DNA of 64,000 nucleotides from assembly GCF_009905375.1 (NCBI RefSeq), contig NC_133650.1, positions 171,758,518 to 171,822,517 of the forward strand, written 5' to 3'. Position numbers and translations under genes: made by a program. The stretch comes from Apium graveolens. Its lineage: Eukaryota > Streptophyta > Magnoliopsida > Apiales > Apiaceae. Below are positions 1-11,659 of this stretch, one piece after another. How positions within the stretch are numbered: position 1 is the first letter of the stretch; each line of letters begins with the position of its first letter. The notes under the pieces are model-generated. The model worked only from the letters and a program-made list of their open reading frames with translations, was not told the origin of the DNA and did not search any database.

Positions 1-384
1 AAGACTCTTGAACATTCTGGATTTTGGGCTAAGAAGCCCATGACTTGGGCCCAGTAAAATGTCCAGCCCAGTTCTTGGGCCCAACTCTGGAAGAATCTAG
101 AGAATCCAAGTATTTTTGGGCCTAGAGAGTATAGCTAGCCTGTTTTATAGGCCCAATTGAAAAGCCCAGAACAAAAAAGGGCCTAAGAAGCCCAGTGTCA
201 GGGCCCAAATCTAGAATTTTCAAAAGAAAATCAACAGAAGGGCCAAAATATTAAAAAGCCTACATGGAGGCAAATGAATTAAAGGATAGTCCCAAAAAAG
301 AAGAAGGCCCAAAGAAAGGCCCAGAGTTGAGGCCCAATTATGGTAAAAGCAAAAAGGGGGCCCAAGTTATAAAAATCAGAAGTT

Positions 385-810
385 AATCCCGACCTAGATT
401 CGATCAGGAATTCTGATCGAAGGTTTCTAGTCGAAAAATTCACGATCAGAAAATACAGGGCTTTTATTCGGTCAAAAGCAAATTTAACAAATCAATCATG
501 AACGAAAATAGGTCAGGATTCCAATCGAATACTTCTGGTGGAAATAGACCACGACCAGAGCAACAAGGACCATTATTCGGTCAGAAAATCAGACTCAATT
601 ACAATTCCCGACCGAATTTCGGTTAGGAATCCTGTTCGAACAACCGTAGGATGAAATCACCACCAGCAGAATTAAATGGGAGCTTTATTCGGTCAAAACA
701 GGAAAAATCCTGACCGAATTTCTGTCAGGATCCTGATCGACTGTTTCTGCTCGAGATGGCTATCGACCAGGGCAAATTGGCACGTTATTCGACCAGGATC
801 CTGGTCAAAA
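385..810 (+). repeat. Degenerate ~105-bp tandem repeat in element Z
   Basis: The core TTATTCGGTCA (last copy TTATTCGACCA) recurs near 466, 573, 685 and 784. The partner block GACCGAATTTCGGT followed by AGGAATCCTG and TTCGA recurs near 390, 604 and 710. The spacing is about 100-112 bp, so roughly four diverged units are present. Each unit carries a small palindrome around AGGATCCT. It is non-coding. Confidence 0.6.
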
Positions 811-1150
811 AACGGGTATTTTAAAAAAAGAAAAAGAAAAAAGAGAGAGCAGAAATTCCAGGAAAATTCAGAAAAAAAATATGGATTTTGAAGAAAATTC
901 CTGAATAATTCTAGGAAAATGCAGAAATTCCTTGGAAATTCCTGGAAATTAAGGAAAAATACCAGAGAATTCCTAAATAATAGGAATAAAGCAAAAGAAG
1001 AGTAATAGTGAGCTTCTAAAATATCCCCGAAGCCACGTACAAGGCAAATCGTTATAAATGTGTAGGTCGCTCCGCACTTTACGCAAAAACGATACCCTGT
1101 AAGGGAACAAACAAACTTAACTTTTGCGAAATCTTTAACGGTTTCCCAGA

Positions 1151-1163
1151 AGTTGGGGGCAAA
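1151..1163 (+). promoter_or_regulatory. Polypurine tract of element Z
   Basis: A G-rich purine run (AGTTGGGGGCAAA) directly abuts the TGTTAGGG start of the LTR. This is the usual plus-strand priming site. It fixes the element as plus-oriented and the adjacent LTR as its 3' LTR. Confidence 0.75.
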
Positions 1164-1683
1164 TGTTAGGGGGTAAAATAAACCCTGATTGCGTAATTAA
1201 TATCACATTAATTATACCAGAATTGGTTTGACAGTTAAACCCATTAGAATAGGCCCATAACCCTGAATATTAATTAATTTAATTAATTTCTTAATTAATT
1301 AATAAGGGATAAATAAGCTGATGATGAAGTCCAAATATGGACACAATTCCTTAGCGATTGGCCTCCCAGAGATCTTATAGGATAAAGAATCAGTCTCCTA
1401 CTTCCTAGGACTCCAAAGACCATTCTAATTCAGAGACTTGTCCACCAAGTCTCCCAACTCTAGTCCAATTCAAGAACTCCCAACACCTATATAAGGGGTC
1501 TCACCCCCACCAAATTAGAACTACGTTTTTTGACTTGATCCTTGGCAATTAGCAAGGTACGTAGGCATCTTGTTAAGGTAGATCGAGTCACGAGACACAA
1601 GAGCAGTCAAATCGAGCCTCGAAACTCACGAACCCTAATAATAAATACAGCAATTAATATACCCTAGTTTCCAATCCATAACA
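1164..1683 (+). repeat. 3' LTR of element Z
   Basis: A 520-bp LTR that starts TGTTA and ends TAACA, a perfect 5-bp terminal inverted repeat, directly after the polypurine tract. A TATA box (CTATATAAGG) lies near 1490, giving a standard U3-R-U5 layout. There is no primer-binding site after the end, as expected for a 3' LTR. The 5' LTR and the target-site duplication are outside the window. It does not resemble the other LTRs here. Confidence 0.8.
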
Positions 1684-3429
1684 CAAATGATCCTACCCAA
1701 AACAATATTCAGTTTTATTCTAATTCCAATATTGATTTGTGCAAAGTTCCAGAAGGAAGCGATAAAAAATATGGAGTATGAAACTTCTCTTTTAAAAATG
1801 AGAATGTCAAGAGATTAATTTTTGCATATTGATCGTTAGCTAAGTATATACCATTACTTCTATTTCATATTCGCATTTTCAGAACATATATCTATTATGT
1901 AATGATTAGGCATCGAGGCCCTAAGATATCTTTTCAGAATAGAGCAATTATTGAAGTGGAGTTCATTCAAGGTGATGAGCGAAGTGATGCTGAATACATA
2001 TAAAATATGTTACTTTTTATTCGATGTGTGAGTGAGTTTTATATGGAAATGATAGAATATGTGAAGGCAAGTTCTCTATCTTTCCTTCTAAATATAGAAT
2101 GACATAGCTACTAGAGTGTATATTAAGTAATGTATAACTAACGGACTATGTAAATGAATTTGATATTAATAAAATACATTGTGTATTTTCTAATATTAGA
2201 AATTGGCATATTCTTGTAACACAAACTCAAAATCTTTTAATTCATGTGACCCGATGCATGCATGTATATATACAAATAAAATAATCACAAATTAGTGTGC
2301 ATTCACAACTCTTGCAATAACTAAATATTAAATATGAATTCATAACTTTACTAAATTATTAAGTAACCAAATTAATATGTATTTTTCGGTGTTGAAAAGA
2401 AAAAACTTGTAGTAAAAGATACAAAAAGATACAAGTTTAGTATATTATTAAAAGTATGACTTTATAGTACTTGATCATGGCATGGTGTTGCAAAAGAAAA
2501 TGCTAAAATATAATAATTATATCTTATGCTATTCGCACCATTTATCGCCTCCCTTTCTGTTGTGACTCACGGAGGGTTTAACTTTGTTCCAGGGTTTGTG
2601 GTATTTGAAAATAATGTAAGGAGTTATGTATAAACCAATTGCCGATTATGAATAGAACTCTACTATTTTTTTAATTATATTCTAAGTAGTAAATAATGTA
2701 AATAATAAATCTTTGTCCTATTATTATTATTATTATTTTGATTATTATTATTATTTAAATATATAAAATAAACATATATTATAGTTATATACAATTTATG
2801 ACATATATTATTGTTATAATCTTTGTTTGATTGTCAATTATCAATGGGAAAAATTTAAAATACCCACCATTTGGGGGTCACTACCCAGAATGCATGTATG
2901 TGCGGAACAACGTCCTAATTATCCACGGAATATCCATTTCTCATATGTGATTTTTTTTTAATTTTGTGAAGAACACGTATGGTGTACATGCATGTCCCTT
3001 TTTGACTTTTAGTGAATACACATCATTAAGATGCGTATTCTTACTAAATTTAAAAAGGAAGCATGCAAGTTCTTGTCAAATTTTAAAAAAACTGAATATG
3101 CATGCTAAAAATGCGTAATCGGTGGGCATTTAGGGGAAATATCGCGTATACGGATTTTTTGGCACTTGATATTGAAAAATGGTGTATTTTGTGTATTCTT
3201 TCTTTATTAATTCACTCTGCAACAAATTCATTTGTTATTATTAATCAATCTGCAGCTTACATAAATAATATAAATTTTTATAACTCAAAGTAATTATATA
3301 TGTACTGCTATATACATGTAATTGGCTAATTATATACATACCAGTTAATAGTATGTGCATGGGATTGGGGTCACACCGCATGAAAAATAGTTTTAGCATC
3401 TCAGAATTACGTGATAATAATTTTCCTCG
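1684..3429. other. Anonymous AT-rich intergenic DNA
   Basis: No coding region, RNA gene or transposon terminus was recognised. It includes an (ATT)n microsatellite around 2719-2755 and several runs of A/T. The few ORFs here are short (about 60 codons), have no recognisable domain and are probably chance. Confidence 0.5.
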
Positions 3430-4002
3430 CACTACAAGAAAACAAGGCTAAATACAACCGCACAAATACATCAAATTCAACCGTTTTCGGTTGAAATTAA
3501 GGGCGCGGCTAAATACAACCCCATGCGGTCATATTTAAATACGGTCGTATTTACACGGTCGAATTTAGTATTAATTACAACCCAATAAATACAACCGTAT
3601 ATATATACAACCATATACGGTTGAGTTTAGGCGTGCTCCTAAATTCAACCGCATTCGGTCGAATTTAGAATAATATTTTAAACCATATACGGTCGAATTT
3701 ATATTTTAGGCGGACTTTTCAAAAAATTTCAAAAATTCAATTTTTTGGGCGGGATTTTCAAATTGAAATTGAAAAATCAAATTTAACTGAATACGGTTGT
3801 ATTTAAACGGTTGTATTTAAGCGGTTGTATTTAGGCGGTTGTATTTAGGCGGTCGTATTTAGTATAAATACAACCGCATTACTAAATATTACTCGAGCAT
3901 TTACAACCGGTTGTATTTAACTAAATACAACCGGATCCGGTTGTATTTAATTAAATACAACCGGTTTTTGACCGGTTGTATTTAGCCGTTTTTCTTGTAG
4001 TG
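3430..4002 (+). mobile_element. Non-autonomous CACTA (En/Spm) DNA transposon
   Basis: The element starts CACTACAAGAAAA and ends with its inverted copy TTTTTCTTGTAGTG. The terminal inverted repeats continue for about 30 bp (then GCTAAATACAACCG) with few mismatches. The interior is filled with direct and inverted copies of TAAATACAACCG / CGGTTGTATTTA, like the subterminal transposase-binding arrays of CACTA elements. It is 573 bp with no transposase, so it must be mobilised in trans. The flanking 3-bp sites are tcg (3427-3429) and ttg (4003-4005): the expected length, with one mismatch. Strand is arbitrary. Confidence 0.9.
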
Positions 4003-5683
4003 TTGGTTTTTTATATATACCTCAGTAAATCTTTAACAAATATTTTATACGAATGTTTGAGGTTAAACATTGATGTAATGTTGGGGTACATATTTAGAAT
4101 TTTATATAAATTTTACTTTTTCAATATAATATTTTCAGTTTTTTTTTTGTATAATTTTTTTGTTTTTGTTTTTATTAAAAAAACTTGTTTTAAATTTCAA
4201 AAATTTGAGAAATTATATTTTTATATATTTTCAATATATTCACATTAAAATATTGTTATTTTGTACATTAAGAAATTAATTTTTTGTTTAAAATTTCATA
4301 AATATTATTGAGGTTCGAGTTAATCTTTAATTCATCTTGAATTTTTCTTATGAAAAGTTTTATTTTTTTATCATACAACATGTATAATAAATAAAATTGG
4401 GGATAGTGTACAAACTTATAAGTGGGAGAGGCAAAAGATGCGCAAGTGATTGTATAAGAAGTGTATGGAAAGACCATGAGACCATGATTATAGGAGAAGT
4501 GTATGAAGAGAGCATGAGACCATGATATGGTAGCTCAATTTTGATAAAATATTTATTTACTTTTTCTTTTTAGAAAGCACTTACATTAGTTTGAAAGCAA
4601 TCAATTACATTAAATTAACTTTGAATTTTTTGAAATTATTAGTTTCTAGTTTTTATGTGAGGGAGAGAGGAGTAGTCATCGCATTGTCCCCGATCCTCCT
4701 CATGTGAGGTCCATAACAATTATCCACAAAACTTGTATTTACTTATTTTGAGATGTAAAAAAAGAAGATATGAGGTTCAAAATAATTATTCACAAAACTT
4801 GTACTCAGAATAATAGTCGTTTTGACTTTAACATGTATTTTTGAGGTGTAAAAAAAGACACTTCTGTGCATTATTTTCCAAATTCTATTTTTCTGCATAA
4901 AAATGAAAATTTTAAATTTTATTTCAGAAAAAGAAAATTTGAAAAATTATGAACGGAAGTATGTTTTTTATACATTAAAATACGTGTTAAAAATTAAAGT
5001 GGCTCTAATATTAAAACAAAGTAATACCCATTAGTGGCCTAAAATTTTATGTTGAATAATTAAATGTAGAAATTGATTAAAAGCAAAATACATCGAAGTA
5101 CGTAATAATAAAAGCTTAAATCTTAAACTATTATTTTTGTCGTCCCAAATTATAATACTATGAAACTTTTAATATAAGTATTATTTTATAGTAATTTTAT
5201 ACAAACTGAAAAATCTACTTCTTCTATTTCTAATTACGAATTAATAGTTATAACTTATAAGTTATAACACATGTGATGCACGAATTTTCATTAATATTAC
5301 ATGATGAAATTTGTTGGCATAAGAATTTTTAATGTCGTGTTTGGATAATAATTATATATTTATATACATGGATAGGTTTATGTTATTTTTAGATATTGAG
5401 GTATTTTATTGTTAAAATATAAAAAAGATAATGTGTTTAACTAATAAGGGTAACTGGTTTGAAAAGAAAAATTAGTTAGTTATTAGTGATGATAATATAT
5501 TATTCAATTTTATTAAATAGGATTGCCCGTGATATTTAAAAAAAAAGGATATTTCAACCGGAAAAAGTATAAAAAACGTGCTGTATTTGAAGTTAATTGA
5601 TTATATACCAATTAAGATTAAAATAGATCTAAAATAAATAAATAGGTCATGAAAATAATTAAGTAAGGGTAACGAATTAAATT
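4003..5683. other. AT-rich intergenic DNA with small direct repeats
   Basis: No gene recognised. Two imperfect 31-bp copies beginning GAAGTGTATG and ending ACCATGAT lie at 4458 and 4496. A second pair, containing CACAAAACTTGTA and later GTAAAAAAAGA, lies at about 4706-4760 and 4771-4855. Both look like local slippage or small duplications. Confidence 0.5.
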
Positions 5684-5883
5684 CAGCAGGTACCCTACTA
5701 ACGACCAACTACAAAACTTTTAATGGTTGTTCTAATCCATACATGGGAGACTATGCATATTCTGACCAGAATCTTACATTAACCAGCAGGTACCCTACTA
5801 ACGACCAACTACAAAACTTTTAATGGTTGTTCTAATCCATACATGGGAGACTATGCATATTCTGACCAGAATCTTACATTAAC
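5684..5883. repeat. Perfect 100-bp tandem duplication
   Basis: Positions 5684-5783 and 5784-5883 are identical over all 100 bases by direct comparison; each unit begins CAGCAGGTACC and ends TTACATTAAC. No ORF spans it. Complete identity implies a recent duplication, a gene-conversion event or an assembly artefact. Confidence 0.95.
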
Positions 5884-6460
5884 CCTACGAGGAGTATGTG
5901 ATAACATAAAGGTACATTCTAGGTACCTTTCTAGGATTACAAACTAAGAAAGTCTAGTTTTCAATAGCGTTAAGATTTGATAGTAACCTATCGAGCATTA
6001 CACTATGTTATAGATATCATCAGTAACTGATCCAGAGTCAAACCAGACGAAGTACGCGCACTAGAGATGGATACAAAGGGAGTTGCAACAATTTATTTCA
6101 CAATAAGGGCTGAACTATTGAATTATTTCTTAAGCGTTATGTCTTACTTATGAAGATCGTGATGCATACACAACGTATTAATAATCATACATTTTGGTTT
6201 AGTGAATTTTCTTTCTTACGTACTGCGCAAAATTACGAGCGTAGCCGTTGTTTTACATTAGAAATTGTTATATAAGTAACCCCTTAACAAAAAATATTGT
6301 GATGATTATCGTTTAAAATCATATAGACCTTTTTCCTTGTTCTTAGAAAGGTAACCCAATTGATCTGAGGTAATTTGCCCTATAGACCTTTGGAATTATG
6401 AACCCTTCTTGTATCATGTCTTAGCCTTAGATACACCTTTTTATAACTGAGATGAACAAT
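5884..6460. other. Intergenic flank to the left of element A
   Basis: No gene or transposon end recognised. The last five bases, acaat (6456-6460), are the left copy of the presumed target-site duplication of element A; the other copy lies beyond the window. Confidence 0.45.
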
Positions 6461-7481
6461 TGTTATTTCCTAACAATCTAACAATAGAATTACGGAAGTG
6501 GGGTTGAATGAAATTCTGGTTTCTTTTATAATTTTAAAAACTCTTTTAAAGATATATAACTGTGAATGAATATGCAGTAGTGCGGATCAAAAGATTTCAA
6601 GTATTCAAACACAAAGTAAATAAATAAGACTGTTTAAAAACTTTCGGGTGGATTGAACTTTCCACCAGAGATATATATTAAAATTAGAGAACTCTGTGAT
6701 GCAATAATGCACACAACTGCTTACAAGTATTTTTCAATGATGAACAGAAGAATTCCTAACAAATGTAGCTTTTTCTATTTCTCAATTCAAATCACTTACT
6801 TAACTACTTGCTACTCTTGGTTTATATACTACCAAGTTACATATGAATAATACAAAAAGTAAAAATAAGAATCTAAGTCTATTCATATGTTGCTTCATTT
6901 CTCTATCCAGCATCTTTGAATATCTTCAGTTAAGCATGGAAATGGAAAAGCTTCTTTGTACTCTAAAACCTGTAAACAGGTTGACACATTCCTTTTGTAT
7001 ATAATCAACTCATATGACTGTCAAGTCACTTTCAACTGTTATTTGAATTTGTTATCCATCGAGACTTCAGTATTATCCGTCGATACTTAACTTGAGTTAT
7101 CCATCGAGCCTCTAATGGATTATCCGTTGAAAGTGTCTTGAGTCATCCATCGAGGCTTTGTAGTTTATCCGTTGTAAGTGTTTCTTTAGCAGTTGATACT
7201 CTTTCACTTATGCAAAATTACAAGGCATCTCCTATTTACAATTAGCCAACATATTTTGCATATCTTTCTAGTAGTTAAAATGACTTAGATTTTCCAACAA
7301 CTTCTAAACCTCTAAGTAATTACTGTATACAGAAATGTGCTATAAAAACTTATTGAAATATAAGCTACTCTATCAACGGATGAACAAGTGTGGTTATCCG
7401 TTGATAGTTACAAAAACACTTAATTAAATCTACTGAGGTATTTTGATGAATTATCATCAAGCCTGCAATATATTCCTAACA
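6461..7481 (-). repeat. 3' LTR of element A
   Basis: On the minus strand it starts TGTTAGGAATATATTG, directly after a G-rich polypurine tract, and ends AATAACA. It has a TATA-like AGTATATAAA (plus 6821-6830). Six TATCCRTYGA-type motifs stand about 21-24 bp apart at 7053-7175, and a perfect 11-bp inverted repeat (TATCAACGGAT) with a 14-base loop lies at 7371-7406. It matches the B 5' LTR (11660-12672) in order and content. Confidence 0.88.
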
Positions 7482-7674
7482 ATCTCCCCCAATTTATGTC
7501 TAATAGAATTATAGGCATAAATTTAGGAATACATGATAATAACAAAACACCATATTTAAACTAAACAGATAACTGTAGATAAAAATGCTAAGTGCTGCAT
7601 CTCATTAAAAATTTGTACCAAGAGAGTTTGTAGAAATCTCACATGCCATTTTCAAGCTTCTCCTCTAGACTAAG

Positions 7675-10600
7675 CAGATTAATTCTTTTTCTTTGACTAT
7701 CTAGTTTTCTTCCCCAGTTTCTCATTGTTCCGTTCTATCTGATTTTGAAGTTATCTGTAGAACTCATATTAATCTTCATTGTTGAGATCTAGCATATCCT
7801 GCATTTCCTTGAGAGTATCATTGCTTGATATTTTCAGCTGATCTTCAAGTCTAAAGAATCTTCTGGTATTTCTTTCATCCTTGAACTCCATCATCCAGTA
7901 TGGTCTTAAATGCACTCTACTTCCAGTGTATGGAATAGTTAAGACTCTTGGTAGTGCATTTGGATCTATCTAGTTTTGTCTGATTTGTTGAATTTTGTTA
8001 AGTATTTCTGTTTTGGACACCTTGGTGAATCCAATATCTTTTTTTCTAGCAGAAAATACTTTTACCAAGACACGGTAGCCTTCATTGAAAATCATATATA
8101 GAGACCAAGTTATTTCCTTTCCACCCTTATACCCGAACATCAACCTTTCTGGAAATATATAGAAAGCATCAATTGCTCTAACTTCATCCAGTTCATCCAG
8201 ATAGAGGTTAAGGTCTGAAAATTCTTTTATGTCACATATGAAGTGTTGATCTTCCTTGTTGACTATTGCCTTGGTTTGGACAATGATTTTGATTGGGATA
8301 AAACTGGTTTGACTTGTTTCCTGGCTGATTTTTTCCTTCTTTTCTTGGTGGGAATGGGTAGGTTTGGCTTAGGGATTGGTAGGCTTTCCCAGTCTATTGC
8401 TTCATCCTTTAGAATTATTGGCTCACTATGAAAATTCACATCAGGATAGACCTTGAACTCAGCTGCCATTTCTTCATTTTCAACAATATTCCTTTTTGCC
8501 CTAACCTTCCAGTATCCTTTTCCTGACTTCTTTGGTTTTTGCTTCTCTTTAGATAAGGTTTTCTCAGTTTTTCAGTTGAAGTTGCAGGCATGTTCAATTT
8601 TCTTTTGACTCCTTTAGTGGCCTGCTTCTTTCTTCTTTTCTGAGCTCATAGTATTATATTTTCCTCATCTTTAGCTTCTCCAAACTGAGGATGCTCAGTC
8701 ATTACACAAATCATTTTTCCATATATGTAGTATTTTGCAATTTTTATTCTTAACATGGCATTTTTGGTGATCTTGAGACTTGCAATTGATGCACCCATCA
8801 GTTTATCTTCATCTGGCCTAGGAGAAGAATAATGAACCAACATTAGGTGCTTTGTTGATATTATGACACTTGCTTGTTTAGGATTTAGCACCACAAAGTT
8901 GTTGAACCTATTTATCATTGATGGTTCAATCTTATCTCCTTTTCCTAGCTACATCTCATCCATGGTGATTGGCTTCAACTGAGTGAAATGCTTCACAGAT
9001 TTTTCTTGATTTGTAATTGAACCAAACACCTTCTAAATTCTTTCATGTATTCTTTGTTTTCATTCCTTCAGCTTTATTACAGCTGCTGCAAGGGTTATGA
9101 GATTTATGATATCCATAACTGGTGGTTTTGAGAATGTGATAGCTGGAACAAATACTTTTGAGATGTGTAGATGCATATCCTTCTCCCCTTTTTTGTTAGC
9201 ATAAAGTAGATAAGGGTTTGAGGTTAGTGCAGCCACCAATTATTGAAGGAGATGAGTTTGAACTTCTTGATTTGGGAGTATCTTGGCCACTGAGTTCTCA
9301 ATATTTGTCAATATGGAACTCAATGCCTTAACCTTCCTACTGAGATGACTTCCTTTTCTGAGCTTCTGTTGAATGTCCTTCATTGTTGACTCAGGAAGCT
9401 TGATCTCTATTTTCTCATCTAATCATTTCTTGACTTCATCAATTGTGTTCATGGCTCATCCACATCTTGATTTTGTTTAAGAGTCTGAGTTTTGTGCAAC
9501 TGTAGAGATTCAAGATGGGATTGTAAAAGAGATCTGGTACTGGCATTAGTGGTAACTTAAAGGGCTGATTGAGTCTTTTGAATTAGCTTGAACATTGTGG
9601 AGTTGAAATAATGATAACTGTAATCCTTATTTAGCATTCAGGCTGGAGTATTTATAGATGAACTAGGGCCTGCATCTCCCCTATGTTCATGCCAGCTACA
9701 TCAATATCTTCCCCATTTGACTCATCCCCATAAGAGTCACACGAATCATACTTGAAATCATCACCAGCTGTAGGTGGAAGAGAGTTGATTGCATCTTTTG
9801 CTCTTAGCATTGAAGCTGTAGTATGTGTCAGATTAAGAGTCCTCTTTGCATCCTCATTGCCCTGAACAACCAATATTTGGTAGGCTGTAATAGGGTGAGT
9901 AAATGTCTTAGCATCTAGAGAATAGAATCTATATCAGCTCTGTATTCTTACTGATATAGTCTTTTCCTTTCAGCCTCATTGACATTCATTGACTCACTTG
10001 CAATGGCTTCCAACCTTATTTCTCATGTACCTGCCTTTCTCTAATTTTCTCTCTCTTTTTGCATCAAGGGATCTCCTTGGATCCCCACCCTCACACCCTC
10101 ACCTTCACCATCTAAGGTGGGACACCTCTCACTCACTTTTATCATACTGAACGAAATAGAATGTGGAAGTTCACTCATTTCCTCTCCTTTTTCCTGAGAG
10201 CAACTCGGCCTCTCACTCAAGTCACTCCCTTCCCTCAAATCTAAGAGTGATTGTACAACTACTAAGTCATTTACACTTGTTAAAATTTTGGAGATATCAA
10301 GTTGTGTAGAGACTTTCAACGGATAAGGGATATTCGTCGAAATAGTAGTTGTGAATGTCAACGGATAATTGTTGTTAAGCTTATCCATCGAGGGACAATC
10401 ACTTATTGACGGATGAGGAATATCCGTCGAGGGAGTAGAAATGATAGAGTTAGGGTTTGAAACTATGGTTGAATCTATGGAGATTGATTTTAAATTTTTA
10501 TGCCCAGACTCATCATTAGTTTCAGAAAAAAAGGGCAAGTGAGCCAGCAAATCATCAATAAGATGATGCGCACTTGCTGTAGATTTTGGCTCCTCCATGA

Positions 10601-11659
10601 ATTTTAAAGATGGAGAATCAGAAATTGATGTGTTTATCATGTCCACATCCAGTGAGTTTGTGGGAGAATTGTATGTTTGTGATGTAGTAATAATGAGAGA
10701 ATTTGGTTGTGAACCAACATTTATTGGAGCCACATCAAACTGACTTTGAGATGGTGTTGTAATTGAGTCTTTGACTACAGTTGGCACTGTGTGTACACCC
10801 TGTGACTCACCCAAGGGTTTCAACTTCTTCTTTGTAATATAAGTTTGAGTTTGGTCTTTAGTGTCCCTACCCCTTTTGTTAATGCTCTTAGAGAAGAGCT
10901 TATTTCAACAGTCACATCCTTTTGGGAGGATGCAACTAATAATGTGCTAATTTCCTTATTAGGCACCACAACCTTTTGGGAGACTGTGGAGTGGCTTGGA
11001 CGTGATACACTAACCTCTCTCACCTTATTCTTAGGGTTTCTTTGATTTTCACCATTTCCCTCACCTTGCTCACTACCCTTCACACTCCCCTCAGGTGTTG
11101 TGGTAGTTTTTAAAACTAGTTTCTTTTGGGAGAAAATAGAGTGTGGCTTCTTTGATTTGGGTTTAAAATATATTTTTCTAGTGGCTTGGGTAGGCATCTG
11201 TTTGGTCACAGTCACAGATGCCATAGCCACAGTTTAACTCAAAGAAATAGTAGGTTGGGAAGAGTTAGAGACAAGAACATTTACCTCACTTACCTGAGGT
11301 GCCTTGATGATTGTCATGTAGTTAAGAGGCACTTCATCATTGAGATTATTCCTGTATAAATCAGCAAACACTCTCTTTTGTTGGACCCAACAAACAAGAT
11401 TGTTGTATGAGTTCTCAATTAAAAGATCTTTAGATACATGATTAGCTAACATCATAAGAAACCTAGCATAATCTACATTCTTTGGTCTTTTATTAATATC
11501 TCCTAACTTATACCCTAACTCTAGCATGACCGAATTTCTAAAATTAAAGTACTTGTCATTTAAGAGCATGTACAACATATTAAGCATGGAAGAAGTAACT
11601 GCATCAAAATTACTTATTTTGCCAGAAAATACTTTTATAAAAGGATCACATAGAAAGCT
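7675..11659 (-). pseudogene. Env-like ORF of element A, truncated and decayed
   Basis: On the minus strand the fragments can be aligned to the 1222-aa env-like ORF of D. The N-terminal piece (about 11234-11659) shares a pattern around FDAV/FDAI and an aromatic-rich block ending DYARFLMMLA (D: DYARAVLGFI). The middle (10041-11230) is Ser/Thr/Pro-rich low complexity. The C-terminal piece (about 7770-8250) ends with an ALPRVLTIPYTG- and LRPYWMMEFKD-like stretch. At least one in-frame stop (11231-11233) and several frameshifts break it. B removed its 5' end, and the first about 13 codons of the frame ending at 11698 are antisense B LTR. Function unknown; no signal peptide or membrane segment is visible. 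Confidence 0.72.

Larger units (their letters stand above)
1..1163 (+). mobile_element. Element Z: 3' non-coding interior of an LTR retrotransposon
   Basis: This stretch lies immediately upstream of a polypurine tract and an LTR, so it is the 3' untranslated interior of an element that begins left of the window. No open frame with a recognisable retroelement domain is visible. Positions 1-365 are crowded with GGCCCA/TGGGCC motifs, and 385-810 hold a degenerate tandem repeat of about 105 bp. A long non-coding, repeat-bearing 3' region is known from several plant Ty3/Gypsy lineages (Tat/Ogre type), but no pol sequence is present here, so the superfamily remains an inference. Confidence 0.65.
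6461..11659 (-). mobile_element. Element A: 3' half of a minus-strand Sirevirus-type Copia
   Basis: Read on the minus strand: decayed env-like ORF, polypurine tract (7482-7494), then a 1021-bp LTR. The element is cut at 11659/11660 by insertion of B; the site aagct (11655-11659) precedes the B LTR. Its gag, pol and 5' LTR must therefore lie beyond the right end of B, outside this window. The A and B LTRs are clearly related and share the dispersed TATCCGTCGA-type motif, so they belong to one family. The env-like ORF downstream of pol is the hallmark used to call it a Sirevirus. Confidence 0.85.

Noticed and set aside
3976..4248. 90-codon hydrophobic ORF starting in the CACTA element
   Set aside because: Runs from transposon end into AT-rich DNA; Phe/Ile/Tyr richness reflects T-runs, not a membrane protein.
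5684..5883. Tandem repeat considered as CRISPR or satellite
   Set aside because: Only two copies, no spacer, plant DNA; a simple duplication.
8243..9873. Small ORFs on both strands between 8.2 and 9.9 kb
   Set aside because: Pieces or shadows of the broken env-like ORF of A; covered by one pseudogene entry.
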